Source of the DNA: JAZQUM01 sp045631305
GTDB taxonomy: Bacteria > Bacillota > Clostridia > Oscillospirales > Oscillospiraceae
Assembly (NCBI GenBank): GCA_045631305.1
Contig: JAZQUM010000127.1
Span: 1 to 6,521, forward strand
Direction of reading: 5' to 3'
DNA: 6,521 nt
The notes below the pieces were generated by a model, which saw only the letters and a program-made list of their open reading frames with translations, ran no database searches and was not told the origin of the DNA. Shown here one piece after another: positions 1-4,884 of the stretch. Position 1 is the stretch's first letter; every line of letters starts with the position of its first letter. The translations under genes were made by a program, and so were the position numbers.

Positions 1-644
1 TCGATGAGGATGGAGTCCACTTCGTCCACGATAGCGAAGGAATGGCCACGCTGCACCAGCTCGCTGGAGTAGATAGCCATGTTGTCGCGCAGATAGTCAA
101 AGCCCATTTCGTTGTTGGTGCCATAAGTGATGTCGGCAAGATAAGCGGCCTGACGTTCAGCGCGGGAAAGACCGTGGATAATGAGGCCTACTTTGAGGCC
201 AAGGAAACGGTGCACCTTGCCCATCCACTCGCTGTCGCGCTTGGCCAGGTAATCGTTGACGGTGACGATGTGCACACCTTCACCGGTAAGAGCGTTGAGA
301 TAAGCGGGAAGGGTGGCTACCAGAGTTTTACCTTCACCGGTCTTCATTTCAGCAATGCGGCCCTGATGGAGCACGATACCGCCAATGAGCTGCACGCGGT
401 AAGGGCGCATGCCCAGCACGCGGTCGCAGGCTTCCCGGCAGGTGGCAAATGCTTCGGGCAGGATATCGTCCAGCGTTTCGCCCTGCGCAAGACGGGACTT
501 GAATTCTGCCGTCTTGGCCTGGAGTTCAGCATCGCTCAATGCTCTGTATTCATCTTCCAGCGCCTCGATCTTGGAGACGATGGGGAGGATGCGCTTGAGC
601 TCACGCTCGCTGTAAGTGCCAAAAATTTTCGTAATAAGACCCAT
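1..644 (-). CDS. secA: SecA preprotein translocase ATPase, N-terminal part (runs off the window)
   Basis: SecA is the cytosolic motor ATPase that drives unfolded preproteins through SecYEG. The 214 complete codons seen here begin MGLITKIFG at the ATG read leftward from 644, preceded by the SD AAGGAAGG about 8 nt upstream. The protein shows the usual SecA N-terminus, then PYRVQLIGGIVLHQGRIAEM (81-100), the Walker A motif KTGEGKT (101-107), VNDYLAKRD (129-137), the family signature TYGTNNEMGFDYLRDNMA (173-190) and the DEAD-like Walker B VDEVDSILI (206-214), where the window ends. These are NBD1 landmarks in canonical order. Full SecA is about 800-900 residues, so roughly a quarter is present and the rest lies left of base 1. 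It is transcribed divergently from the rRNA methyltransferase gene, from the promoter at 730-758. No frameshift or missing key residue is seen. Confidence 0.98.
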   Translation of the reverse strand, partial: MGLITKIFGTYSERELKRILPIVSKIEALEDEYRALSDAELQAKTAEFKSRLAQGETLDDILPEAFATCREACDRVLGMRPYRVQLIGGIVLHQGRIAEMKTGEGKTLVATLPAYLNALTGEGVHIVTVNDYLAKRDSEWMGKVHRFLGLKVGLIIHGLSRAERQAAYLADITYGTNNEMGFDYLRDNMAIYSSELVQRGHSFAIVDEVDSILI

Positions 645-668
645 GGTGATTTCCTTCCTTATCTTGAG

Positions 669-715
669 TCCCGACCAAAAGCGGGATGGGATTCTGAAGA
701 GGGTGCGCAGCGCAC
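669..715 (-). promoter_or_regulatory. Two small inverted repeats in the secA mRNA leader
   Basis: In the predicted secA leader, GTGCGC (703-708) and GCGCAC (710-715) form a very tight GC-rich inverted repeat. Nearer the SD, TCCCG (669-673) and CGGGA (682-686) can pair around an 8-nt loop. Neither is followed by a T tract on the minus strand, so they are not intrinsic terminators. They could affect leader stability or secA translation, but no known secA regulatory element (such as a SecM-type arrest peptide) is recognised. Confidence 0.3.
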
Positions 716-729
716 ACCAATACAAAATA

Positions 730-758
730 ACTATATCACATTTATAATGTATTGCCAA
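730..758 (-). promoter_or_regulatory. secA promoter (-35 TTGGCA, 17 bp, -10 TATAGT)
   Basis: On the minus strand, TTGGCA (758-753) is followed after exactly 17 bp by TATAGT (735-730). A TG one base upstream makes this an extended -10. Transcription would start near 723, giving a secA leader of about 80 nt. It matches the housekeeping sigma consensus closely. Confidence 0.8.
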
Positions 759-824
759 GAAAAAAAGAGGCGAAAAGGGAATGTTTACAATTTATTGATA
801 TCCTTTGTGGCAAAGTACCTTGTC

Positions 825-853
825 TTGCGAAGCGAAGCGGGTTATGATAAAAT
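825..853 (+). promoter_or_regulatory. Promoter of the rlmCD-cvpA unit (-35 TTGCGA, 17 bp, -10 TAAAAT)
   Basis: TTGCGA (825-830), a 17-bp spacer and TAAAAT (848-853), preceded by TG at 845-846, form an extended -10 housekeeping promoter. Predicted start is near 860, leaving a leader of about 114 nt before the ATG at 974. An overlapping TATGAT (843-848) could serve as an alternative -10. Confidence 0.7.
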
Positions 854-943
854 GTTGCTAAGCGTATGATAAAGAAACTGCTTTTGTGAAAGGGTAATAT
901 TCTTTGCTTCTCAGCTGAAAAGCAGAATTTCTGAGGAATAATG

Positions 944-962
944 CAGGCACATTGATTGCCTG
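944..962 (+). promoter_or_regulatory. Hairpin abutting the rlmCD ribosome binding site
   Basis: CAGGCA (944-949) and TGCCTG (957-962) form a perfect 6-bp stem with a 7-nt loop. The stem ends at the base before the SD AAGGAG (963-968). It leaves the SD single-stranded, so it could act as a stacking or insulating element rather than a block. Function is inferred only. Confidence 0.35.
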
Positions 963-973
963 AAGGAGAAAAT

Positions 974-2320
974 ATGACGGAACTGAAGAAAAACGACATT
1001 CACCGCGTGCGGATCGAGGACTATTCCAGCGAAGGGCTGGGTATTGCCCGCATCAACGGACAGGTGGTCTTTGTGCACCGCGCTTTGCGCCAAGAGATCT
1101 GCGACGTGCGGATCATGAAAGTGCTGAAAAATATTGCTTTTGCCAAGGTGGAGCGTCTGATTTCTCCCTCGGCCCATCGCAAAGATCCCGATTGCCCCTA
1201 TTTCGGTCGTTGCGGTGGCTGTGATTTCCGTCACATGGATTATGAGGAAGAACTCACCGCAAAGCTTGGCCGCGTGCAGGCTGCGCTGCGCCGCCTTGGG
1301 GGAACAGATGTGGAAGTTGAGGAGATCCTGGGGGCAAAGAATTGCCTGGGTTACCGAAACAAGAGCCAGTATCCCGTATCTCCTGACGGGAAAGTGGGCT
1401 TTTACCGCGCCCGCACCCACGAGGTGACCGATATTGACCGCTGCCTCATCCAGAAAGAGGCGGCAGATGCTGCGGCAGGCGCTGTGCGGCGCTGGATGCA
1501 GGAATACAAAGTGGCGGGCTACGATGAAAAGAGCGGCCGCGGTCTGGTGCGCCACGTATATGTGCGCAGCAACCGCAAGGATGAGAGCCTTATCTGCATT
1601 CTTGCTGCTGCGGAAAAACTGCCGGCGGAAGAGGCTCTTGTAAAAATGCTGCGGGAGTCCTGTCCTGATGCGGTGGGCATCGTGCTGGGTGTGAACCGCA
1701 AGCGTAATAACGTGATCCTTGGAGATAGTTACCGTACCCTTTGGGGAGAAGACCGGTTGGAAGATACCCTTTGCGGACTTACCTTCCGCCTTTCCGTTCC
1801 CAGCTTCTATCAGATCAACCGCGATCAAGCAGAAGTGCTTTACGGCAAGGCTGTGGAATATGCCGGCCTTACGGGAAAGGAAACGGTGCTGGATCTTTAT
1901 TGCGGCACCGGTACCATCACCCTTGCCATGTCCAAGGCAGCAGGGAAAGTTATCGGCGCGGAGATCGTGCCTGAGGCCATTGAAGACGCCAAAAAGAACG
2001 CAGAGCGAAACGGCGTGGAAAATGCATCTTTCTTCTGCGGGGATGCATCCGATATTGCGGCTAAACTGCAGAGTGACGGTCTCAGACCTGATGTGGTTTG
2101 CGTGGACCCGCCCCGTAAGGGACTTGCTGAGGATGTGATTGGCACAATTGCGGCCATGGACCCTCGGAGAGTGGTGTATGTTTCCTGCGACCCTGCTACT
2201 TTGGGCCGGGATGTGAAACGGTTTGCTGAGCAAGGTTATACGGCAAAGCGCGCTGCCGCGGTGGATATGTTCCCCGGAACGGTCCATGTGGAAAGCGTAG
2301 TTCTGCTGGAAAAGCAGTAA
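974..2320 (+). CDS. rlmCD: 23S rRNA (uracil-C5)-methyltransferase, TrmA/RlmD/RlmCD family
   Basis: Predicted SAM-dependent enzyme that methylates C5 of uridines in 23S rRNA. In Bacillota the RlmCD member modifies two sites; the target here is inferred from family. The 448-residue protein starts at ATG 974, with SD AAGGAG 5 nt upstream; an in-frame TTG at 956 is less likely. Residues 5-62 form a TRAM-type RNA-binding domain. Cys74, Cys80, Cys83 (CPYFGRCGGC) and Cys157 (DIDRC) give the C-x5-C-x2-C...C iron-sulfur ligand set. FYQIN lies at 278-282, the SAM-binding loop VLDLYCGTGTITLA at 305-318, DPPRKGL at 378-384, the catalytic cysteine in VSCDP (Cys405) and the general-base glutamate in HVES (Glu440). 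All key residues are present and the length is normal. It is first in an apparent operon with the CvpA-like gene 13 nt downstream. TrmA-type tRNA methylation is less likely given the TRAM domain and iron-sulfur cysteines. Confidence 0.95.
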   Translation: MTELKKNDIHRVRIEDYSSEGLGIARINGQVVFVHRALRQEICDVRIMKVLKNIAFAKVERLISPSAHRKDPDCPYFGRCGGCDFRHMDYEEELTAKLGRVQAALRRLGGTDVEVEEILGAKNCLGYRNKSQYPVSPDGKVGFYRARTHEVTDIDRCLIQKEAADAAAGAVRRWMQEYKVAGYDEKSGRGLVRHVYVRSNRKDESLICILAAAEKLPAEEALVKMLRESCPDAVGIVLGVNRKRNNVILGDSYRTLWGEDRLEDTLCGLTFRLSVPSFYQINRDQAEVLYGKAVEYAGLTGKETVLDLYCGTGTITLAMSKAAGKVIGAEIVPEAIEDAKKNAERNGVENASFFCGDASDIAAKLQSDGLRPDVVCVDPPRKGLAEDVIGTIAAMDPRRVVYVSCDPATLGRDVKRFAEQGYTAKRAAAVDMFPGTVHVESVVLLEKQ

Positions 2321-2333
2321 AGAGGAAATGTAG

Positions 2334-3104
2334 ATGAACACAGCATTGGTAATGGATATTGCCGTTGGCGCGGTGCTGGTATTCAGCGCCGTGGTCAAGG
2401 GGGCAAAAGGACTTTATAAATACATTATGCCGCTTTTGGTGACTGTGGCAGCTATTGTTGGTGCACTGATCCTTTCCCGTATGTTGACGCCTGCTGTGAC
2501 TGAAGCGGTCTATCCCAAGGTGGAGGACCGTGTGGTGGAAATGATGCAGGAAAAGCAAGAGGAACTGCAGCAGGATGAGGTTCTTTCTGAAGAAGCGGAT
2601 GTTTTGGGCGGGAAAGTGAAAGAACTGCTGCCCGAGTCCCTTTTGAAACTGGGAGAAAAGCTGGGACAACTGGACCAGGTGGTTTCCGAACTTACCGAAA
2701 AAGTGGGTGAGGGAGCATCCGGTTTGCTGAGTGAAGATCAGAAAGATAAGCTCAAAGGCATCGGCGCGGAAGTGCGGGAGGACACGGAAGATGCCCGCCT
2801 TGCCGTTTATGCTGCTGCTTTTGATGCGGCATACCGCCTGACGGAGATTGTGGTTTGCTGGGTGATTCGTATTCTCGGCTTCGTGGTGCTGTATCTTCTT
2901 TTCACTTTGCTGAAAAATGTGCTTCACTGCACGGTGAAGATGCCTGTGATCGGCTGGGTGGATAAACTGGGCGGTGCAGTGTTGGGTGTTGCAGAGTGCG
3001 CAGTGGTACTTTTGATCGTCGGTGTGCTGCTGAAGTTTTTTGACATTTTCCTACTGCACGATCTCAGCCAGGGAACGAAAATTGCATCTTTCTTTTTTGG
3101 ATGA
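2334..3104 (+). CDS. CvpA-like multi-pass membrane protein with a long charged insert
   Basis: This 256-residue protein starts at ATG 2334 with SD AGAGGA 7 nt upstream, 13 nt after the methyltransferase stop, so the two are probably co-transcribed. Hydrophobic segments lie at about 4-21, 31-50, 172-197 and 213-240, giving four likely transmembrane helices. The segment IGWVDKLGGAVLGV (206-219), leading into the last helix, resembles the conserved (L)D(K/R)LLGAxLG signature of the CvpA/colicin V production family, as does the four-helix plan. Between helices 2 and 3 is a hydrophilic stretch of about 110 residues (55-165), rich in Glu, Lys, Gln and Leu and probably helical or coiled coil. Typical CvpA proteins are nearer 160-180 residues, so this insert is the odd feature. 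CvpA proteins are linked to envelope functions, but the exact role is unknown. The family call is moderate; membrane location is more secure. Confidence 0.75.
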   Translation: MNTALVMDIAVGAVLVFSAVVKGAKGLYKYIMPLLVTVAAIVGALILSRMLTPAVTEAVYPKVEDRVVEMMQEKQEELQQDEVLSEEADVLGGKVKELLPESLLKLGEKLGQLDQVVSELTEKVGEGASGLLSEDQKDKLKGIGAEVREDTEDARLAVYAAAFDAAYRLTEIVVCWVIRILGFVVLYLLFTLLKNVLHCTVKMPVIGWVDKLGGAVLGVAECAVVLLIVGVLLKFFDIFLLHDLSQGTKIASFFFG

Positions 3105-3113
3105 TTACAAGAA

Positions 3114-3150
3114 AAAATGCCTGCCGTTGACGGCGGGCATTTTCTTTTAA
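3114..3150 (+). terminator. Intrinsic terminator after the CvpA-like gene
   Basis: AAAATGCCTGCCG (3114-3126) pairs with CGGCGGGCATTTT (3131-3143) around loop TTGA, with one G-U wobble, followed by CTTTT. It lies 10 nt after the stop at 3104 and ends the rlmCD-cvpA transcript before the ribozyme promoter. Confidence 0.92.
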
Positions 3151-3190
3151 CACAAAATCATGTGTCTGACAAAAAACTACAGGAAAGGGA

Positions 3191-3219
3191 TAGTATATTG
3201 CCGATGAATATGATATAAT
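3191..3219 (+). promoter_or_regulatory. Extended -10 promoter for the ribozyme-nagB transcript
   Basis: TATAAT (3214-3219) is a perfect -10 with TG at 3211-3212, so it is an extended -10 promoter. The -35 position at 17 bp spacing reads TAGTAT (3191-3196), a poor match that the extended -10 can offset. Predicted start is near 3226, about 40 nt before the ribozyme cleavage site. It lies downstream of the terminator at 3114-3150, so nagB has its own transcript. Confidence 0.8.
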
Positions 3220-3246
3220 ACCACCGCACAGAAAGAAAGGAGATCT

Positions 3247-3285
3247 ATGGGCAAATCCCATCAGGAGCGCCAGTGCCTGCCATAA
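3247..3285 (+). CDS. Possible 12-codon leader ORF spanning the ribozyme cleavage site
   Basis: An ATG at 3247 is preceded by the strong SD AAAGGAG (ending 3242, 4 nt spacing) and opens a 12-codon frame, MGKSHQERQCLP, stopping at TAA 3283. The frame crosses the predicted cleavage point (3266/3267) and enters P1 of the ribozyme, so a translating ribosome would disturb the catalytic core. Against translation, ATGGG (3247-3251) and CCCAT (3257-3261) form a hairpin that hides the start codon. The peptide is not recognised as a known leader peptide and lacks a run of identical codons typical of attenuation. It may be fortuitous. Confidence 0.3.
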   Translation: MGKSHQERQCLP

Positions 3286-3407
3286 GAGCAGGATGACGAG
3301 GAGGAGAGAGAATCGAAAATTCGGCGGGAGCTCTCCCGTATGCGCAGATGCGTAATGCAGTTTACAAATATGCGGGCAACCGCAAAACAGAGGAACTGCA
3401 GCTGCGA
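3266..3407 (+). ncRNA. glmS ribozyme (GlcN6P-activated self-cleaving riboswitch)
   Basis: glmS ribozymes use glucosamine-6-phosphate as a cofactor to cut their own mRNA. Predicted cleavage is between A3266 and G3267, just before the conserved GCGCC. P1 is CCTGC (3276-3280) with GCAGG (3288-3292). The core follows in order: TGACGAGG (3294-3301), ATCGA (3312-3316), TCGGCGG (3321-3327). A core stem (P2) is GGAGAG (3303-3308) with CTCTCC (3331-3336). P3 is CGTAT (3337-3341) with ATGCG (3348-3352). Its loop bases CGCAG (3343-3347) pair with CTGCG (3402-3406), the P3.1 pseudoknot. P4 is TGCAGTT (3356-3362) with AACTGCA (3394-3400). P4.1 is TGCGG (3371-3375) with CCGCA (3380-3384), capped by a GCAA tetraloop. 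Every expected element is present, so it should be active. It precedes nagB rather than the usual glmS. Confidence 0.95.
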
Positions 3408-3435
3408 TGAGTAAAAAACTTACTGTGCGGTTTTT
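3378..3435 (+). terminator. Possible weak terminator pairing that competes with ribozyme P4.1
   Basis: AACCGCA (3378-3384) plus CAG (3388-3390) can pair with CTG (3423-3425) plus TGCGGTT (3426-3432), and a TTTTT run (3431-3435) follows. The stem carries an AAA bulge and encloses about 32 nt, so it is weaker than the other terminators here. CCGCA is also the 3' strand of P4.1, so this pairing and the folded ribozyme exclude each other. A switch is inferred and unproven. Confidence 0.3.
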
Positions 3436-3503
3436 CACTTGCGCCAACAGGCGAAATGATTTCTGTATCATCAGTTTGAAATTTTCAAAGGTGGATTAAT
3501 ATT

Positions 3504-4241
3504 ATGAAAGTTATCGTTACCAAGGATTATACCGCTTCCTGCCGCGTTGCTGCAGACATGATCATCGCTCAGCTCAAGGCAGATCCCGAATCCAAGCTGG
3601 GTCTGGCTACCGGCGGCACTGTTGTTCCTATTTATGAAATGCTGGCAGCTGCCGTAAAGGCTGGTGAAGTTTCCTTTTCCAAGGCTTGCAGCGTGAACCT
3701 GGACGAATATGTGGGCCTCGATCCCGCACATCCCCAGAGCTACCGCTACTTCATGGATGAGAATCTTTTCAATAAAGTGGATATCGATAAGTCCCGCACC
3801 TTCGTTGCCAGCGGTGTAGGCGATGAAGAAGAAACTCTGCGTGTATTCAAGGCAAAGCTGGAAGAAGGCCGCCCCATCGACATTCAGCTGCTGGGCATCG
3901 GCGTTGACGGCCACATCGGCTTCAACGAACCTTCTGCCAACCTGGTAGCAGGCGCTCATGCTGAAACTCTGGATGAAAGCACCATCGAAGCAAACGCTCG
4001 TTTCTTTGCCAGCAAGGAAGAAGTTCCCACCCGTGCCATCACCATGGGCGTAGGCGATATCATGAAGGCAAAGAGCACTGTGCTGGTTGCCAGCGGCAAG
4101 AGCAAGGCATATGCCATCAAGCGCCTCATCATGGATGATTTCGTTACCGGTGAGATCCCCGCTTCCGTTCTGAAGATGCATCCCAATGCAACCATCGTTA
4201 TCGATGAAGAACTGGCAGCTGAAGTTGGTTACAAGGCATAA
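3504..4241 (+). CDS. nagB: Glucosamine-6-phosphate deaminase/isomerase (NagB)
   Basis: NagB interconverts glucosamine-6-phosphate and fructose-6-phosphate plus ammonia in the cytosol, linking amino sugars to glycolysis. The reaction is reversible; catabolic use is the common assignment. The 245-residue protein starts at ATG 3504 with SD AAAGGTGG (3487-3494). The phosphate-binding loop LGLATGGT is at 32-39. NLDEYVGL (65-72) carries Asp67/Glu68. GIGVDGHIGFNEP (131-143) carries Asp135, His137 and Glu142, matching the E. coli catalytic set Asp72, Asp141, His143 and Glu148. The length fits the short Bacillus-type enzymes rather than the 266-residue allosteric E. coli form. It is monocistronic, between the ribozyme leader and a strong terminator. 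Codon choice is strongly biased (lysine mostly AAG, like rpoB and unlike cvpA), suggesting high expression. Control by a glmS ribozyme is unexpected for a catabolic enzyme, so a biosynthetic role is a real alternative. Confidence 0.97.
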   Translation: MKVIVTKDYTASCRVAADMIIAQLKADPESKLGLATGGTVVPIYEMLAAAVKAGEVSFSKACSVNLDEYVGLDPAHPQSYRYFMDENLFNKVDIDKSRTFVASGVGDEEETLRVFKAKLEEGRPIDIQLLGIGVDGHIGFNEPSANLVAGAHAETLDESTIEANARFFASKEEVPTRAITMGVGDIMKAKSTVLVASGKSKAYAIKRLIMDDFVTGEIPASVLKMHPNATIVIDEELAAEVGYKA

Positions 4242-4260
4242 GTTTTTACCAAATGCATAT

Positions 4261-4296
4261 AAAATCCCCTGATACCAAAAGTATCGGGGGATTTTT
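4261..4296 (+). terminator. Intrinsic terminator after nagB
   Basis: AAAATCCCCTGATAC (4261-4275) pairs with GTATCGGGGGATTTT (4281-4295) around loop CAAAA, 15 bp with one G-U wobble, and the 3' arm runs into a T tract (4292-4296). It starts 19 nt after the nagB stop and isolates nagB from the next gene. Confidence 0.93.
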
Positions 4297-4323
4297 CTGT
4301 TGGCGAAAATCATAGAATCAGGC

Positions 4324-4352
4324 TTGTTTTTTTGGCGGCAGTATATTACAAT
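4324..4352 (+). promoter_or_regulatory. Putative promoter of the small membrane protein gene
   Basis: TTGTTT (4324-4329), a 17-bp spacer and TACAAT (4347-4352) give a reasonable housekeeping promoter. The start would be near 4359, leaving a leader of only about 25 nt before ATG 4385. The -10 lies inside the palindrome at 4341-4356, as expected for a repressed promoter. Confidence 0.55.
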
Positions 4353-4356
4353 ATAC
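4341..4356. promoter_or_regulatory. Palindromic operator-like site over the -10 box
   Basis: GTATATT (4341-4347) and AATATAC (4350-4356) are perfect inverted repeats separated by AC, covering the -10 box. A second, wider inverted repeat, GCAGTATAT (4338-4346) and ATATACTGC (4365-4373), shares its left arm and ends at the SD of the downstream gene. Either could bind a dimeric repressor or fold in RNA. No known operator consensus is recognised, and AT-rich sequence raises the chance of coincidence. Confidence 0.45.
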
Positions 4357-4384
4357 ATATCAATATATACTGCAGGAGGCTTTT

Positions 4385-4582
4385 ATGAATAGTACTGTGA
4401 AATTTATTTTGAAGATTGCTGCCGCTTTGCTGGCTGTATCTGCTGTGGCATTCCTGCTGATCACCCAGTGGGAAAAAATCACCGCTGCGGTAAATAATGT
4501 GGCTAGTAAGCTTTCTTTGAAGAAAGAGGAAGAGTTTGAATTCTATGAAGAGCACGACGGTGCTTTCTTTGTGGCTGAATAA
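4385..4582 (+). CDS. Small single-pass membrane protein of unknown function (65 aa)
   Basis: The gene is supported by a perfect SD, AGGAGG (4374-4379), 5 nt before ATG 4385, by a candidate promoter upstream and by a perfect terminator 15 nt after the stop. The protein has a short polar N-terminus with one Lys, a hydrophobic Ala/Leu/Val/Ile helix at about 6-27, an amphipathic linker (28-47, ending in KLSLKK) and a very acidic, aromatic tail (48-65) rich in Glu and Phe. The hydrophobic segment has no clear signal peptidase site and probably stays as an anchor, tail in the cytosol by the positive-inside rule of its Lys-containing linker; orientation is uncertain. No family is recognised. The position between nagB and rpoB gives no functional hint, but its own promoter, palindrome and terminator suggest separate regulation. 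Confidence 0.75.
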   Translation: MNSTVKFILKIAAALLAVSAVAFLLITQWEKITAAVNNVASKLSLKKEEEFEFYEEHDGAFFVAE

Positions 4583-4596
4583 TTCGCAAAACGCAT

Positions 4597-4633
4597 AAAA
4601 AGAGAGTGGATTTTGCTCCACTCTCTTTTTTTT
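4597..4633 (+). terminator. Perfect intrinsic terminator after the small membrane protein
   Basis: AAAAAGAGAGTGGA (4597-4610) pairs perfectly (14 bp) with TCCACTCTCTTTTT (4617-4630) around a 6-nt loop, and the T tract continues to 4633. The stem has a matching A tract, so it could work in both directions. Confidence 0.95.
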
Positions 4634-4637
4634 GCGC

Positions 4638-4665
4638 AAAAAAAGAGTCTGCAAAAGTTGCAGAC
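4638..4665 (-). terminator. Minus-strand terminator-like hairpin upstream of the rpoB promoter
   Basis: GTCTGCAA (4647-4654) and TTGCAGAC (4658-4665) form a perfect 8-bp stem with a 3-nt loop. Read on the minus strand it is followed by TC and seven T (4644-4638), the form of an intrinsic terminator. No leftward gene lies to its right in the window, so it may stop antisense transcripts from the rpoB region, or be incidental. Confidence 0.5.
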
Positions 4666-4671
4666 AAACTA

Positions 4672-4700
4672 TTGACAATATTTGGCGGGGATGATAGAAT
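4672..4700 (+). promoter_or_regulatory. Strong rpoB promoter (TTGACA, 17 bp, TAGAAT)
   Basis: A consensus -35 TTGACA (4672-4677), a 17-bp spacer and TAGAAT (4695-4700), with TG at 4692-4693, make an extended -10 promoter, the best match in the window. The start is expected near 4707. It follows the terminator at 4597-4633, so rpoB transcription begins here and not upstream. Confidence 0.9.
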
Positions 4701-4706
4701 AAATCG

Positions 4707-4884
4707 ATTATGTTCAATAGTGGGCTTATATCCCCTTTTAATCACTAAAGCAAGTATAGCACTTTCGACAAGGATGCGCAAGACGGAACGATGATATTTT
4801 AACAACACCGCCGAGCGTGTCAAAAACAAGACAGTATATTAAGCCGGTTGGCTTTCAGTTCGGAAAAGAAAGGTAGAGTGAGTG
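4707..4884 (+). other. rpoB 5' leader (about 178 nt)
   Basis: The stretch between the predicted start and the rpoB ATG contains no supported gene. Small stems are possible: TAGTG (4718-4722) with CACTA (4743-4747), and AAGCC (4841-4845) with GGCTT (4850-4854) around GGTT. No T tract follows either, so no attenuator is visible, and no known riboswitch or ribosomal-protein leader is recognised. The rpoB SD is AAAGG (4869-4873). Confidence 0.5.

Larger units (their letters stand above)
645..973. other. Divergent intergenic region between secA and the rRNA methyltransferase gene
   Basis: This gene-free stretch of about 330 bases separates two divergent genes. It contains the secA promoter (minus strand), the rlmCD promoter (plus strand), two small inverted repeats in the secA leader and one next to the rlmCD SD, described separately where they can be supported. 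The two -35 boxes lie about 65 bp apart and the promoters point away from each other, so the promoters do not overlap. Open frames crossing the region on either strand show no SD-supported start and no recognisable protein. Confidence 0.8.

Noticed and set aside
42..869. A plus-strand open frame over secA and the intergenic region
   Set aside because: It is a shadow of secA on the minus strand, whose NBD1 motifs are clear, and its tail crosses two promoters.
956..973. Upstream TTG start adding six residues to the rRNA methyltransferase
   Set aside because: The ATG at 974 has a well-spaced AAGGAG; the TTG lies upstream of that SD and has none of its own.
2328..2333. ATG-TAG start-stop directly before the CvpA-like start codon
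   Set aside because: It is only 1 nt from the SD, too close for initiation; ATG 2334 has correct spacing.
911..2398. A 495-codon open frame on the minus strand opposite the rRNA methyltransferase gene
   Set aside because: Its codons lie exactly opposite the sense codons, so it stays open because TTA, CTA and TCA are rare in the sense gene. It has no SD-supported start and no protein motifs, while the sense strand encodes a complete, motif-rich enzyme.
3198..3203. TTGCCG as the -35 of the ribozyme-nagB promoter
   Set aside because: It is only 10 bp from the -10 box, too short for a functional spacer; the extended -10 explains the promoter better.
3471..4358. A 295-codon open frame on the minus strand opposite nagB
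   Set aside because: Mirror frame of a codon-biased gene; it also runs through the nagB terminator and has no recognisable product.
4710..4748. A 12-codon ORF near the rpoB transcription start
   Set aside because: It has no SD and lies just after the predicted start; nothing supports translation.
4707..4884. Ribosomal-protein-type (L10) leader or riboswitch in the rpoB 5' region
   Set aside because: No conserved motif or multi-helix fold of a known class could be drawn, and rplJ is not the downstream gene.
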